DNA of 64,000 nucleotides from Acidobacteriota bacterium (GCA_003225055.1 QIAU01000149.1:1-64000), one strand, 5' to 3'; positions 16,471 to 26,214 are shown, counted from the stretch's first letter. Made by a program: numbers and translations. Notes: generated by a model not told the origin, from the sequence alone.

Positions 16471-17066
16471 GCTCTCCTCGGGCGAAATTGGGAAGAGCAC
16501 GTAGTTAAAAACTTACGCGACCCGCAGTCGTAGATGACGCTTTTTGGGGTGAGCTGACGTTTTTTCGTTTTTTCTCGTTTTTTCTTGACAATCCTATCGG
16601 TATTTGTCACTGTGGCCGAAACTCGTATGGCAAAAGTGGTGTTTTTCACCCCTCCCCTCTTACTGAGCGTCGGCTCAAGCAAAGTTCGATAATACCGCCC
16701 CCCCCGAAAACTCGAAGCCGTCTGAGAAGACGGACACCCGCAATAACATGGGTCCGGCGATGACGCCTTACTAATAACTATGTCATCCGCTGAATGCTTA
16801 GACGAGCAGAGGAGACTGTGCAACAAAGCCAGCCGAATACGCTAGCAACCATGCTGGGCTCGGAGAGAAATCGGCTGCGGTCGCTTGAGGCCTGATGTAA
16901 CCGGTGAAGTCGGTCGAGTCGGCGAGATGATTCGAATCGCCGCCACCGGATTGGGTCAGCATAATCATTGGAATCCCAGTCGACGGAGTGTTGTCGGAGA
17001 TCTGAGCAGGTGACTTGTATCTAGGGGCTGTGGGAGCCACTATCCCGAGCGTGACAGGGAAGCATC
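16471..17066 (+). other. No gene seen; T-tract repeat and promoter-like box
   Basis: CGTTTTTT occurs three times at 16558-16583, followed at once by TTGACA (16585-16590). This could be a curved or UP-element-like region with a -35 box, but no good -10 follows at 16-18 nt. A minus-strand open frame at 16798-17040 has no recognisable domain. Confidence 0.3.
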
Positions 17067-17726
17067 ATGCAAGCGTCGGAACCAAATCCGCAGAAGTCCC
17101 GGTCAGCCGGCGACAGCGGTGGACTTCGAGCCTGGCCACCGGTAGTGGGCTTTCTTGTGGCTGATGCTTCTATGAAGCCGCTCTTTGCCAACAATGAGGC
17201 GATTGCAATATTGACCTATCCGGGACCGACGTCTCAGAGCCTCGCGGACGTATTCCACAAAAAGGTCCGCCCCGGTCTTTTTAGCACTCAGGGCTCTCAC
17301 GCAAACCGGAACCGGGCTTACCCCATCATAAAATTGAGGTCCGGACGCCGGACCTATTTCTGCCGGGCGTTTCTTCTGAACAGCAATGGCAAAGGTTCGA
17401 GCGACACTGCGACCCTGGTTGTGCTGGAGCGAGGGATGTCCGGACCTCTTGCCCTGTCCCAGGTCTCCGAGCAATTCCACCTTACCCATCGCGAGCAGCA
17501 AGCAGTAGCACTGTTGCTGCAGGGGTTGAGCAACAAGGAAGTGGCAGAGAATATGGGAATCAGTGCAAATACGGTCAAGGCCTTTCTGCGTATCGCTACC
17601 ATCAAAATGGGGGTTTCCAGCCGGTCGGGAATCGTGACCAAGATCCTGGGTCTGCTTTTGTCCTCCAGCAACTCGGAGCTAACTGGTCACGGGGATAATG
17701 GAAGGTCGTATGAGCCCCCATTGTGA
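17067..17726 (+). CDS. LuxR-type regulator with N-terminal PAS-like region
   Basis: A 219-residue protein. The C-terminal domain (about 145-205) is a LuxR/NarL helix-turn-helix: LTHREQQAVALLLQGLSNKE, VAENMGISANTVKAFLRIA. The N-terminal half (PPVVGFLVADASMKPLFANN) looks like a PAS-like sensor that in this group follows phrases such as 'residual view of self/inner state'; no receiver-domain aspartate is present, so it is not a response regulator. The ligand is unknown. It is 355 nt upstream of the kinase-BNR gene in the same direction and may control it. Confidence 0.8.
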   Translation: MQASEPNPQKSRSAGDSGGLRAWPPVVGFLVADASMKPLFANNEAIAILTYPGPTSQSLADVFHKKVRPGLFSTQGSHANRNRAYPIIKLRSGRRTYFCRAFLLNSNGKGSSDTATLVVLERGMSGPLALSQVSEQFHLTHREQQAVALLLQGLSNKEVAENMGISANTVKAFLRIATIKMGVSSRSGIVTKILGLLLSSSNSELTGHGDNGRSYEPPL

Positions 17727-18081
17727 CGGACGAAGATCAGATAGACAACCCTCAGCTTTATGCACGTTTCGCTATCGCTGCCAAGGAGGGGTTGACGGCT
17801 CAGTTTTGAGACCTGCACGCGTCACATCATTTTCAGTCCGGCAACGTAGAATCCATTCCGGCAAGGGAGAAGCCCGCTAGCCGACGCATGCGTAGGCGAG
17901 TTACACCGGCTGACGCTCCCCCTCAGCAATGTCGCCCAGTCCTCTGCCGATGGCCCCAGTGCAATTTTAGAAGTCTTGAAGCACCTTGATGTGATGAGCT
18001 CTCATACCGCTGATACCGCTATGGGTTCGTTGACGGAAGTCCAAAGCCCAGCCTAGCATTGGGCGGGAAAGGAATCCCCCT
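17727..18081 (+). other. No gene seen
   Basis: Spacer between the LuxR-type regulator and the kinase-BNR gene. No domain, strong repeat or RNA gene is visible. A GGGAAAGGAA ribosome-binding stretch lies at 18064-18073, just before the kinase start. Confidence 0.35.
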
Positions 18082-20193
18082 ATGATAGGCCAAGTTCTCG
18101 GCCATTGCCGCGTCTTATCGAAGATCGGGGAAGGGGGAATGGGAGTTGTCTATCGTGCTTACGACGAAGTGTTGCACCGCGAAGTGGCCCTGAAAGTTGT
18201 TAACAAGGATTTGGGTCTGGATCCATCAGCAAGCCAGAATCTGCTCCATGAAGCGCGTGCCTCTTCTTCTCTGGCTCATCCCAACATCTGTACGATCCAT
18301 GAAGTTGGGGAGACTGGCGGCGAGCTTTATATCGTGATGGAACTGGTCGAGGGAAAGTCTCTGCACGTCATGAGCGGAGAGGGGGGATTGCCGCCAGAGT
18401 CAGTCCTACGGTATGGCGTTCAGATCGCGAGTGCCCTCGCGCGAGCCCATGACCGGGGTATTATTCATCGGGATCTAAAGACGGCGAATATTGTCGTCAC
18501 TGCTGACGGCCTGGTCAAAGTTCTCGACTTCGGTCTAGCCAAACAGGTAGGAAGCGGGATTCTCGAAGGTCCTACCCGATCCTTTGCAACCGTACAGGAC
18601 GCTTCGAGCGTAAGTGGCACTTTGCCCTACATGGCGCCTGAAATCCTGCGTGGAGAGGCGGCCGACGGCCGTAGTGATCTTTGGGCGCTAGGAGTCGTGC
18701 TCTATGAACTCGCCTCCGGGCGCTTGCCATTTGAGGGGCGCACTGGCTTTGAGATCAGCTCGATCATCATGCGCGAACCCCCAAAGCCACTCGGGCCTCC
18801 GGTGCCGCCTGGCTTATGGGCGACTATCCAACGTTGCTTGGCCAAAGAACCGATGCAGCGTTATCAACGCGCGAGTGAAGTTCAGGCGGCTCTGGAGGCG
18901 GTTCAGTCGGGCGCAATCGTTGCAGCTGATTCCGGTACCGATCGAAGCGCCGGTGCACCCAGGACTACCGTCTTGCACAGTGTGCGACATGCCCATGTCA
19001 GGAAGGGAGACTTTCTTTTGCTGGTCGGAACGACCAAAGGAGCGTTCATCCTTCGCTCGAATGCTCAGCGCAGCCGCTGGGAGGTCGGTGGTCCCTACTT
19101 CCACGGGCACACGGTTTACGCGCTGGCCTATGATGGGCGTGGAAGCCGGCACCGCATCTGGGCTTCGACGCAGAGTTATTGGGGCACCCTCCTGCGGTCC
19201 AGCGAAGATTTCGGGAAGAGCTGGACGAATCCGCAGCAGGCCAGCATTCGGTTTCCCCCTGACACCGGTGTTTCCTTGAAGAACATCTGGCAGATAACAC
19301 TCGGTCGGCCCGAGGAACCCGACGTCCTCTATTGCGGCGTGGAACCGGCGGCGCTGTTCGAAAGCCGCGACGCGGGCGAGACATGGTCGCTAGTGCGTGG
19401 TCTGTTCGATCATCCGCATCGTCCCCGCTGGATGCCAGGTAATGGAGGCCTGTCGCTGCATAGCATTGTGCTCGACCCGGCTGACAACCAGCGCATGTAC
19501 GTGGCAATTTCCGCCGGTGGCGTCTACCGCACCGACGATGCGGGGCGCACATGGACAGCGCAAAACCGCGGCATCCGCGCTATGTTCATGCCCGATAAGT
19601 ATCCCGAATTCGGGCAGTGCGTACACAAGATCGCACTGCATCCTGATCGTCCAGGACGCCTTTTCCTGCAAAATCATTGGGGACTCTATCGCTCTGACAA
19701 CTGCGCTGAAACCTGGACGGACATTGCTAATGGCGTGCCGTCGGATTTCGGTTTTGCCGTTGTCATACACCCCAAAAATCCCGACTGGGTGTATGTCGTT
19801 CCAGTCGAGTCCGATGAGTTTCGGTGCGCGTGCGAAGGCCGACTGCGGGTTTATCGAACTCGCAACGCTGGGGCCTCGTGGGAGCCCCTCATGCGTGGCT
19901 TGCCACAAAAACGCGCTTACGAAACTGTCTTGCGTGATGCAATGTCCGCAGATTCATTCGATCCGGTCGGAATTTACTTAGGGACGCGGAGCGGACAACT
20001 CTTTGGCTCGCGCGACGAAGGAAGAACATGGCAAAAGATACTCGAAGGGTTGCCATCGGTGGTCTGCGTACGGTGTGCGCTCGTCGAGGACGCCTTTGGC
20101 GAATCAAAGGCATCGCCCAGAGAATCGCACAGGACTTCATCCCCAGCGAAATCGGCAACGACGCCCAAGTCGCAGCAAACGAAAAAGAGCTAA
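18082..20193 (+). CDS. Ser/Thr protein kinase fused to BNR/sortilin-like repeat domain
   Basis: A 703-residue fusion. Residues 8-275 are a complete Hanks-type kinase: glycine loop KIGEGGMGVVYRAYDE, K38 in VALKVV, catalytic IIHRDLKTANI (D131), DFGLA (D149), APE motif YMAPEILRGEA. From about 310 on is a beta-propeller of Asp-box (BNR/exo-sialidase/VPS10-like) repeats: SSEDFGKSWTNPQQ, ESRDAGETWSLVRG, RTDDAGRTWTAQNRG, RSDNCAETWTDI, RTRNAGASWEPL, GSRDEGRTWQKI. No transmembrane helix or signal peptide is evident, so both parts are probably cytoplasmic. A MoaD/ThiS-like gene starts 2 nt after its stop. BNR proteins are often paired with such a small partner; the kinase attached to the BNR part is the unusual feature. 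Confidence 0.85.
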   Translation: MIGQVLGHCRVLSKIGEGGMGVVYRAYDEVLHREVALKVVNKDLGLDPSASQNLLHEARASSSLAHPNICTIHEVGETGGELYIVMELVEGKSLHVMSGEGGLPPESVLRYGVQIASALARAHDRGIIHRDLKTANIVVTADGLVKVLDFGLAKQVGSGILEGPTRSFATVQDASSVSGTLPYMAPEILRGEAADGRSDLWALGVVLYELASGRLPFEGRTGFEISSIIMREPPKPLGPPVPPGLWATIQRCLAKEPMQRYQRASEVQAALEAVQSGAIVAADSGTDRSAGAPRTTVLHSVRHAHVRKGDFLLLVGTTKGAFILRSNAQRSRWEVGGPYFHGHTVYALAYDGRGSRHRIWASTQSYWGTLLRSSEDFGKSWTNPQQASIRFPPDTGVSLKNIWQITLGRPEEPDVLYCGVEPAALFESRDAGETWSLVRGLFDHPHRPRWMPGNGGLSLHSIVLDPADNQRMYVAISAGGVYRTDDAGRTWTAQNRGIRAMFMPDKYPEFGQCVHKIALHPDRPGRLFLQNHWGLYRSDNCAETWTDIANGVPSDFGFAVVIHPKNPDWVYVVPVESDEFRCACEGRLRVYRTRNAGASWEPLMRGLPQKRAYETVLRDAMSADSFDPVGIYLGTRSGQLFGSRDEGRTWQKILEGLPSVVCVRCALVEDAFGESKASPRESHRTSSPAKSATTPKSQQTKKS

Positions 20194-20195
20194 TT

Positions 20196-20477
20196 GTGTC
20201 GGTGACCTTTCACATTCCAGGTGCCTTGCGCGAATTTACTGCCGGGCGCAGCACGGTTGAGATCGAACAGTTAGCGGGGACTCTGGCCGACGCCTTGTCC
20301 GGTCTATGGACACTTTATCCTGGGGTTCGAGATCGCATCGTGACGGAGCAAGGACAAGTTCGGCAACATATCAACATCTTCATTGGTGCAGAGAACGTCA
20401 GATATACGGGCGGACTCGCCAGTCCCGTCTCGAACGGATCTGAGATCTCCATCGTCCCTGCTGTCAGTGGCGGCTGA
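20196..20477 (+). CDS. MoaD/ThiS-family ubiquitin-fold protein ending in GG
   Basis: A 93-residue beta-grasp protein. GTG 20196 is chosen because it gives the family start (VSVTFHIPGALREFTAGRST) and lies 2 nt after the kinase-BNR stop; longer in-frame starts would overlap that gene by up to 166 nt. Family blocks are VEIEQLAGTLADALSGLW, INIFIGAENVRYTGGLASPV and ISIVPAVSGG, with the C-terminal Gly-Gly used for adenylation, thiocarboxylation or conjugation. No MoaE, ThiF/MoeB-like E1 or JAMM protease lies nearby, so a molybdopterin or thiamin role is not indicated. It probably works with the adjacent BNR protein. Function is unknown. Confidence 0.85.
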   Translation: MSVTFHIPGALREFTAGRSTVEIEQLAGTLADALSGLWTLYPGVRDRIVTEQGQVRQHINIFIGAENVRYTGGLASPVSNGSEISIVPAVSGG

Positions 20478-20639
20478 CAGAGTTCCGATACTTTGCAATC
20501 ATTGGGAACCGGCGGGGGTTCGCGAGGATGACCAGCGGCTCCGACAACTCGTTGCACAAAAGCCAGCGTTCCCGCTAGGTGTCGACCGACTACCCTTACC
20601 GCACGTGCTGGCGTGGCGTACCTGGGCTGTAGTTGGCTG

Positions 20640-20665
20640 ATCCCCACTCTAGTCAGAGTGGGGAT
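20640..20665 (+). terminator. Probable terminator hairpin after MoaD-like gene
   Basis: ATCCCCACTCT and AGAGTGGGGAT form a perfect 11-bp stem with the loop AGTC, followed by TT and G-rich sequence. The T run is very short, so termination may be weak, but the stem is by far the strongest in this gap and ends the kinase-MoaD transcript. Confidence 0.55.
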
Positions 20666-21112
20666 TTGGGGGCCTCCGGGTTGCTTGTGGCAGACAAGAA
20701 GGCCCAAACCATTCGTTATGATCTGGGCCTAAATCTCTCCGATTTTATCCTCCCCAATAGCCCTCCCCCCAAGGGCTACGTGGCAGGACACGTGCATTGT
20801 ACACCTGAATTCTGGCTCTGGGCGGGCGTTTTGGAAAGATGACACGGGGAGAAGCTACTGACTACTGCTAACTAATGGTGCGGCCCTGGCTGTCCGCATC
20901 CCGGACCGCCAGGCGCTCATATCCGACGCCACTGGCTTTTGGAGCTGGGCATGTCTGGCAGCAGGTTGTCTATATAATAATGAAGGTGGTCTAGATCATT
21001 TGACCCGAAGTTTTGCAGGGGGGAACTACTTCTTGTCTGCCGACCGATGCGTAGAAGGCGGATAACTCCAAGCACGAGTGCAGACCGATGCGAAGAGGAA
21101 AACACGTGCCGT
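20666..21112 (+). other. No gene seen
   Basis: Spacer between convergent genes. GGCCCA (20701) and TGGGCC (20724) can pair. Nothing else is supported. Confidence 0.3.
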
Positions 21113-21782
21113 TTAGAAGACTTCGCTTTTGTAGATGTTCGTGATTTTCTGCGGGCTGTAGTGGATCCCGGAGAAAACGACTTCCCCTCCCTCGCCCGCC
21201 GGAGATTGTGATTCGAACCCAACTCTCGGCTTTAATCTTTCTCCCATGTTGAAGACTCTCAACACCTGCCAGTTCTTCCCGTCAGACGACGAATAGAAAA
21301 CGTACGCGGAACCGCTCTTGGCAATCTGCAGATGGACCGTGTTCCCGGAGATCGGTATGGAGTTGCAATCGTCCGATAGCCCCCGCGTGACCACGGTTAC
21401 CATGGTTGGCTGTCCGGCTGGTGAAAGTTCGAACGAGAGCTTCGCCCAATGATGGTCGTCCGCCCAGACCACGAGAGCTCCCGCGTCCCATTTCGCTTTG
21501 AATCCGACTTTCACCCTTGCGCTGAGGACATAGTCATCTGCCGGCCCAAACAGGAGCATGGGCGCTGTGTTGTGAACTGTGCCATCAAATGGATCAACGA
21601 ACCAATCGGTCTGCTTCCGAACGAATCGTGAGTTCGCCATGTTGGACGTGCCAGCTGAGAGGAGCGTTTCGCCAGGCGAGATCACCGGGCACACCATGGA
21701 CAGCAGGCTGCTGCGCGACCGCTGCTCCTGGAAGGGTAAGGACCAGAACCAGGCTGCACACTCCTGCCTGAAAGCGATTCAC
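21113..21782 (-). pseudogene. DUF1349 (concanavalin-like) secreted protein, one frameshift
   Basis: The first part starts at GTG 21782 after an AGGAGG site and has a signal peptide (SLVLVLTLPGAAVAQQ), followed by VPGDLAWRNAPLSWHVQHGE and LTIRSEA. The frame then shifts near 21630. The second part reads QTDWFVDPFDGTVHNTAPML, WDAGALVVWADDHHWAKLSF and VFYSSSDGKNWQVLRVF, and ends at 21113. Together they make one DUF1349 protein of about 220 residues, a lectin-like jelly roll often found on glycan-active proteins. A net single-base change breaks it, so it could be a fresh pseudogene or a sequence error. Confidence 0.75.
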
Positions 21783-22058
21783 GCGTAGCCTCCTGGCTGC
21801 CGATCTGTCCCGCTTATCAGCAGGAAACGACCTGGCTGGATAGCACCAAAATCTCCCCCGATTCCAGACGGCTCTGGCAAAATGAAGCTCCCGACACACA
21901 CGATCTGTTGTGGGCGGATGACGGGAGGCGGCCGCAACCTGCACACTACCCACGTTGAACAGACTATCAGTGTTCAGATGCAAGGTCCGCGGCGATATAA
22001 CTTCGCGGCAACGAGATCGGTTCCAAGCAGGTTCGTGGACGAGCGATGGACACGGAAT

Positions 22059-25016
22059 TTAGTTCACTGGCCCCAGATACCGGTCCAGCCAGTTCAGTGT
22101 TTCCTTGATCAGTTCGTTGCGTGGGATGTTGTGACCGGTTTCGTAGAGCAGGTGTTTCTTCTGGTCTTTCCTCGAACCCAGCAGCCGATAGAAAGGCTCC
22201 TGAGTGGATTCCACGGGGAAAAAGAAATCGTAGTGTCCATTCAGCATCAAGACCGGCTGCTTAACTCTTGAAATGAAGTTGATGGTATCGGCTTCAGGAA
22301 GCGATCGATGGAAGTCGAGTCCACCCAGCGCGAGGATACAAACCTTAATGCGTGGTTCGACGGCGGGCACAATGGCTCCCATTTCCGCGCCCCAACTGTA
22401 GCCGTAGTAGGCCAGCTTACTCCGATCCAGTTCAGGACGCGTCTCAGCGTAGTCGATGGCCCGCGAAGCGTCCTTCACCCACATGACGACGTGATCTCGC
22501 CAGTCGCTGGTTATGCTCGCTACATCTGTTTCCATGCCGTCGCCTCGTTCATAAGTGCTCTTGTAAACGGGGTACAGCACGGCGCGGCCGCTCCTGAGAA
22601 CGGCGTCCAGAGCCGATGTCGCGTAGAGCGAGAACTTCCGTAGCAGGAGTGCATTCGATCCGGGGAAGAAGAGGACCGTCTGGAATGGCGGCTTGACTTT
22701 CTTTGGAAGGAATAAGTAGGCGATGGCCCGCTCGTTTCCGTAAGCCGCCGTGTAAGTGATCTTCTCGGCTTTCCAATCCTCTTCGTCCTGGCCAAAAGGC
22801 TCAACCGATGCGTTCAGGGGTGTCCTGTCATAGGAATAAACGCCGCGGTAGGCCTGGAACAGTTGGTCGGAGGCCGGTTTCTCCTTAGTTAAATCGCGCC
22901 GGGGCGAGGGCATCGGATCGGTCGCGACTTGGGGCAGCGATTCAGGTTCAATATACTTCACACAACGGAACCCAATATTCGATGCACGGAGAAAGGGCGA
23001 CTGCGCGTCCGGGTCGATGAACATATAGTTGGGTTCGTCCCAGGCTCCACCGAGGACGTAGCGCTTGCCGGACTCTGCTTCGGTCCAGATCCACTCCTTC
23101 ACGTTGCCCGCCATATCGTAGTTTCCCCACGGGCTCATGTCCGGCTCACTGCCGACCGGCAGAATACCCGGGCCGCCGAAGTTGCTTGCCGGCACGATGA
23201 ACGCTGCGGAAAACGGTCCTGCAGCCCGGTTCCAGTGATAGATCGTGGGCAAATTCTTGCCCGCAAACTCCGCATAAGCCGCCGCTTCGTACCAGCTAAT
23301 CCCAGTAACAGGGAAGCCGTCTTGTCCCTTGGGATATTCGCCCTGGATCCACTCTTTCGGTCCGGGCCGCCCGGCACTATCTCGGAATAGCGCCATTGCC
23401 TCTTCCCACGAGAGACGCTTTCCGTCTCGCAGGAAATCGACTTTCCAATACTGGCGTTTTTGATATCCACCCTGGTCCAGAAAGGCCTTGAACTGGCGGT
23501 TCGTCACCTCATATTGATCGATCCAATAATCTTTGAGGGCCAACTCCGGCATTCCTTCATAGCCCGGAATAAATAGTGTTTTGAAGTATTTTGCCGGCGA
23601 GACCCTCACCATTCCCGGAGGAATGGTTGCCACCTCGTCGAGCGTAACGCTTCCCTCTACGGGATCGCCGGGAGGCACCGAATACCGTGGAATCAAGGCG
23701 AGTGTCGTCCGCAAAGCGGTACCGAAACCCGGTTTCTCGAACTTCCAGACGAACATCCCGCGGGGCTGGCGGATATTCCTCAGCGGAGTTCTCCCGACGA
23801 ATTCCCAGGGCGCATTGACGTTACCGTAATCCTGGCGGTAGACGTCTACGCCGGGCGGCGTTGTCTCGAGCGAAAGCTGGTAGGAAATTGCTGGCCACAG
23901 CTTGGCCAGCGCGGTATCGCCAGAAATCGATTTCTCAGCTTTCACAGCGAGCGCGTAAGCGGCGCCAAATTTCCCCTGGTCCGACAGTTTCGACATCTCC
24001 GGCAAGGCCACCTCTCGCGCCCAGCGAGCGTCACGGTAGCGCTTTACCTGCCAGGCCGCTCCTGTGCCAAGAACAATAACCGTCAGCAGGAGCGGAACCA
24101 GCACTCGCGGGCGGTGTACCTCTCTGACAATCCTTGCAGGGCTTAATATCGAGCCCGACTCGGGGAACAAAAGGTCGCGACAGCTCTTGAGTTCCTGTGC
24201 GAGTTCGGCGCCACCGGCGTAACGCGCAGCGGGGTCTTTTTTCAGGCAGCGGGTAACGATGCGGCGTACTTCCGGCGGGACCTCTCGTTTGACTTCCTGC
24301 AAAGGCTTCGGATCGTCCCGCATGACGGCCGAGAGCAACGCGGCGCTGGATTGGCCCTCGAAAGATCTCCGAGCAGTCAACATTTCATAGAGCACCGAAC
24401 CGAATGAAAAGACATCGCTGCGCGCGTCGATCGGCTTTCCTTCCGCCTGCTCCGGCGACATGTAGGCCACTGTGCCCACGATCATCCCTGGCGTCGTTGC
24501 CATGGTGGCATCTTCGCCGCTCATCGCAGACGCCGGGGGAGCAAGTTTGGCGAGCCCAAAGTCCAGCACTTTGACCAGTCCGTTTTCGTCCACCATGATG
24601 TTCGCGGGCTTCAGGTCGCGGTGTACGATGCCTGCGGCGTGTGCGCGCGCGAGAGCATCGGCGATCTGTGCGGCGTACCTGATCGCTTGATCCGTTGCCA
24701 TACCACCCGGAGGAATCAATTTGTCCAGCGTTTGCCCGCCGACGTACTCCATAACCATGAAGTCAACGCCATCCTCGGAACCGATGTCATGAACCACGCA
24801 GATGTTGGGATGTTGCAGCCCCGAGATGGATTTAGCTTCTTGCTCGAAGCGGGTATGCAGATCTGAGTTCGAGGACAGAGGTGCGGGCAGAACTTTAATC
24901 GCGACCGTACGTTGTAGCCTTGTGTCTCGGGCGCGATACACTTCGCCCATGCCGCCAGCCCCGAGGAGCGACTGGATCTCGTACGGCCCGAACCTTGTGC
25001 CAGGGACGAGTGCCAT
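22059..25016 (-). CDS. Ser/Thr kinase fused to SUMF1-like and alpha/beta-hydrolase domains
   Basis: A 985-residue multidomain protein. Residues 10-275 are an intact Hanks kinase (LLGAGGMGEVYRARD, K41, IVHRDLKPANIMV with D134, DFGLA). A transmembrane helix follows near 305-325 (VLVPLLLTVIVLGTGAAWQV), then a PEGA-like stretch (VDVYRQDYGNVN). About residues 475-700 are a formylglycine-generating/SUMF1 fold (DYWIDQYEVTNRQFKAFLDQ, WYEAAAYAEFAGKNLPT, NYDMAGNVKEWIW, NIGFRCVKY). The C-terminus is an alpha/beta hydrolase with nucleophile elbow YYGYSWGAEMG and late acid and His blocks (NGHYDFFFPVE, ETGHNIP). The kinase faces the cytoplasm and the rest the periplasm. This fusion recurs in Acidobacteriota; its substrates are not known. 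Confidence 0.9.
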   Translation of the reverse strand: MALVPGTRFGPYEIQSLLGAGGMGEVYRARDTRLQRTVAIKVLPAPLSSNSDLHTRFEQEAKSISGLQHPNICVVHDIGSEDGVDFMVMEYVGGQTLDKLIPPGGMATDQAIRYAAQIADALARAHAAGIVHRDLKPANIMVDENGLVKVLDFGLAKLAPPASAMSGEDATMATTPGMIVGTVAYMSPEQAEGKPIDARSDVFSFGSVLYEMLTARRSFEGQSSAALLSAVMRDDPKPLQEVKREVPPEVRRIVTRCLKKDPAARYAGGAELAQELKSCRDLLFPESGSILSPARIVREVHRPRVLVPLLLTVIVLGTGAAWQVKRYRDARWAREVALPEMSKLSDQGKFGAAYALAVKAEKSISGDTALAKLWPAISYQLSLETTPPGVDVYRQDYGNVNAPWEFVGRTPLRNIRQPRGMFVWKFEKPGFGTALRTTLALIPRYSVPPGDPVEGSVTLDEVATIPPGMVRVSPAKYFKTLFIPGYEGMPELALKDYWIDQYEVTNRQFKAFLDQGGYQKRQYWKVDFLRDGKRLSWEEAMALFRDSAGRPGPKEWIQGEYPKGQDGFPVTGISWYEAAAYAEFAGKNLPTIYHWNRAAGPFSAAFIVPASNFGGPGILPVGSEPDMSPWGNYDMAGNVKEWIWTEAESGKRYVLGGAWDEPNYMFIDPDAQSPFLRASNIGFRCVKYIEPESLPQVATDPMPSPRRDLTKEKPASDQLFQAYRGVYSYDRTPLNASVEPFGQDEEDWKAEKITYTAAYGNERAIAYLFLPKKVKPPFQTVLFFPGSNALLLRKFSLYATSALDAVLRSGRAVLYPVYKSTYERGDGMETDVASITSDWRDHVVMWVKDASRAIDYAETRPELDRSKLAYYGYSWGAEMGAIVPAVEPRIKVCILALGGLDFHRSLPEADTINFISRVKQPVLMLNGHYDFFFPVESTQEPFYRLLGSRKDQKKHLLYETGHNIPRNELIKETLNWLDRYLGPVN

Positions 25017-25713
25017 AGACCTTGGCGATTATACCCTCGGATTACGATTGTTCTTGAGATCGTACAGCGCGAGACCGGTTCAGAGCACGACTTCAGGCAG
25101 CGCAACAGGTGGTTCGGAGTCTCTCGATGAATTCCAGGCACAGGTTCAAGCCAGTGGGGCCGGGATGGTGTTGGATCTGAGGAGTCGATTTAGATGGGGT
25201 CCGCTGCCTGCGCGCCGGTGAAGACGAGGGCATCAAGCTCCGGAAATATCCGATTTTCAACAGGGGAGTGGATGGCACGCGAGGGGAACTGAGGGGGGCG
25301 GGGCCGGCAGGCCCTGATGATGTGGCGCGAACAGGAGCGAGCAAGTGTAAAGATGATCGACATTATCTGGGAGACTGAAGATGGCGCGCTCGACGCTCCG
25401 GGTCCCGCACCAGCCGACGTTCTCCGCCAAAGAATGCTTTCGGCTACCTCGAAAGGGGTATTTCTTGCCCGCCCTTCCGTGGTAGCAAAAAAAAACCGCT
25501 TTTCGTGATGCGTTTCTCTCTGCCATATGGCACAGTATCACGCAAGGTTTACCGAGCGCGGGGTAAACCGCAGAGCCTCAGCACTCCATCGTAGCTTCGA
25601 TTGCGCCGGATAGGCCGCCGATACTTTCTCTGCCGACCAGAGCGCTGTGCGGACCTGCTTCTGGTGATCGCAAGCGACCAAACTGAAGCAGTTGATCTGA
25701 AAGGAGACGCATC
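25017..25713 (+). other. No gene seen; small palindromes
   Basis: GGTTTACC (25546-25553) and GGTAAACC (25562-25569) form a perfect 8-bp inverted repeat with an 8-nt loop, and GCCATATGGC (25522-25531) is a 10-bp palindrome. Both lie upstream of the membrane-protein gene at 25714 and could be operator sites. No protein is supported. Confidence 0.35.
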
Positions 25714-26214
25714 ATGATTTTGGGCATGAGCACCGCGACCTACACCTTCCTGCACGTGCTAATCAGTCTGGCCGGGATCGGCTCGGGATTGGTCGTAATG
25801 TTCGGGCTTCTTAATGGGAAACGGCTGGACCGCTGGACCGCGGTCTTCCTAACGACCGCGGCATTGACCAGCATGACCGGATTTGGTTTCCCATTCGATC
25901 ATCTTCTGCCGTCCCACATTGTCGGGATCTTATCGCTCCTGATACTGGCACTCGCGATTCCGGCGCGCTACGTGTTTCATCTCGCCGGCGCCTGGCGTTG
26001 GATCTATGTAGTCGGCTCTGCCGTTGCTCTGTACTTCAACGTCTTGGTTTTGATCGTGCAGGCGTTTCAGAAGGTTCCGGCCCTGAAAACACTGGCTCCG
26101 ACGCAGAAAGAGCCGCCTTTCGTAGTTGCCCAGCTCGTGGCCTTGCTGGTTTTCGCCACGCTCACCGTTTTCGCAACCGTTAGATTTCACCCCGAGCGAG
26201 TTCGTACGGCTTGA
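25714..26214 (+). CDS. Four-helix membrane protein, unknown function
   Basis: A 166-residue integral membrane protein with an AAGGAG site 8 nt before the ATG. Four to five hydrophobic helices are visible: FLHVLISLAGIGSGLVVMF, a middle helix after PFDHLLPSHIVG (ILSLLILALAIPARYVF), WIYVVGSAVALYFNVLVLIV and LVALLVFATLTVFATV. I do not recognise a named family or catalytic residues; histidines in LHV and FDHLLPSH could bind metal or heme, which is speculation. It is 65 nt upstream of a haloperoxidase-like hydrolase in the same direction and may share its transcript. Confidence 0.75.
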   Translation: MILGMSTATYTFLHVLISLAGIGSGLVVMFGLLNGKRLDRWTAVFLTTAALTSMTGFGFPFDHLLPSHIVGILSLLILALAIPARYVFHLAGAWRWIYVVGSAVALYFNVLVLIVQAFQKVPALKTLAPTQKEPPFVVAQLVALLVFATLTVFATVRFHPERVRTA

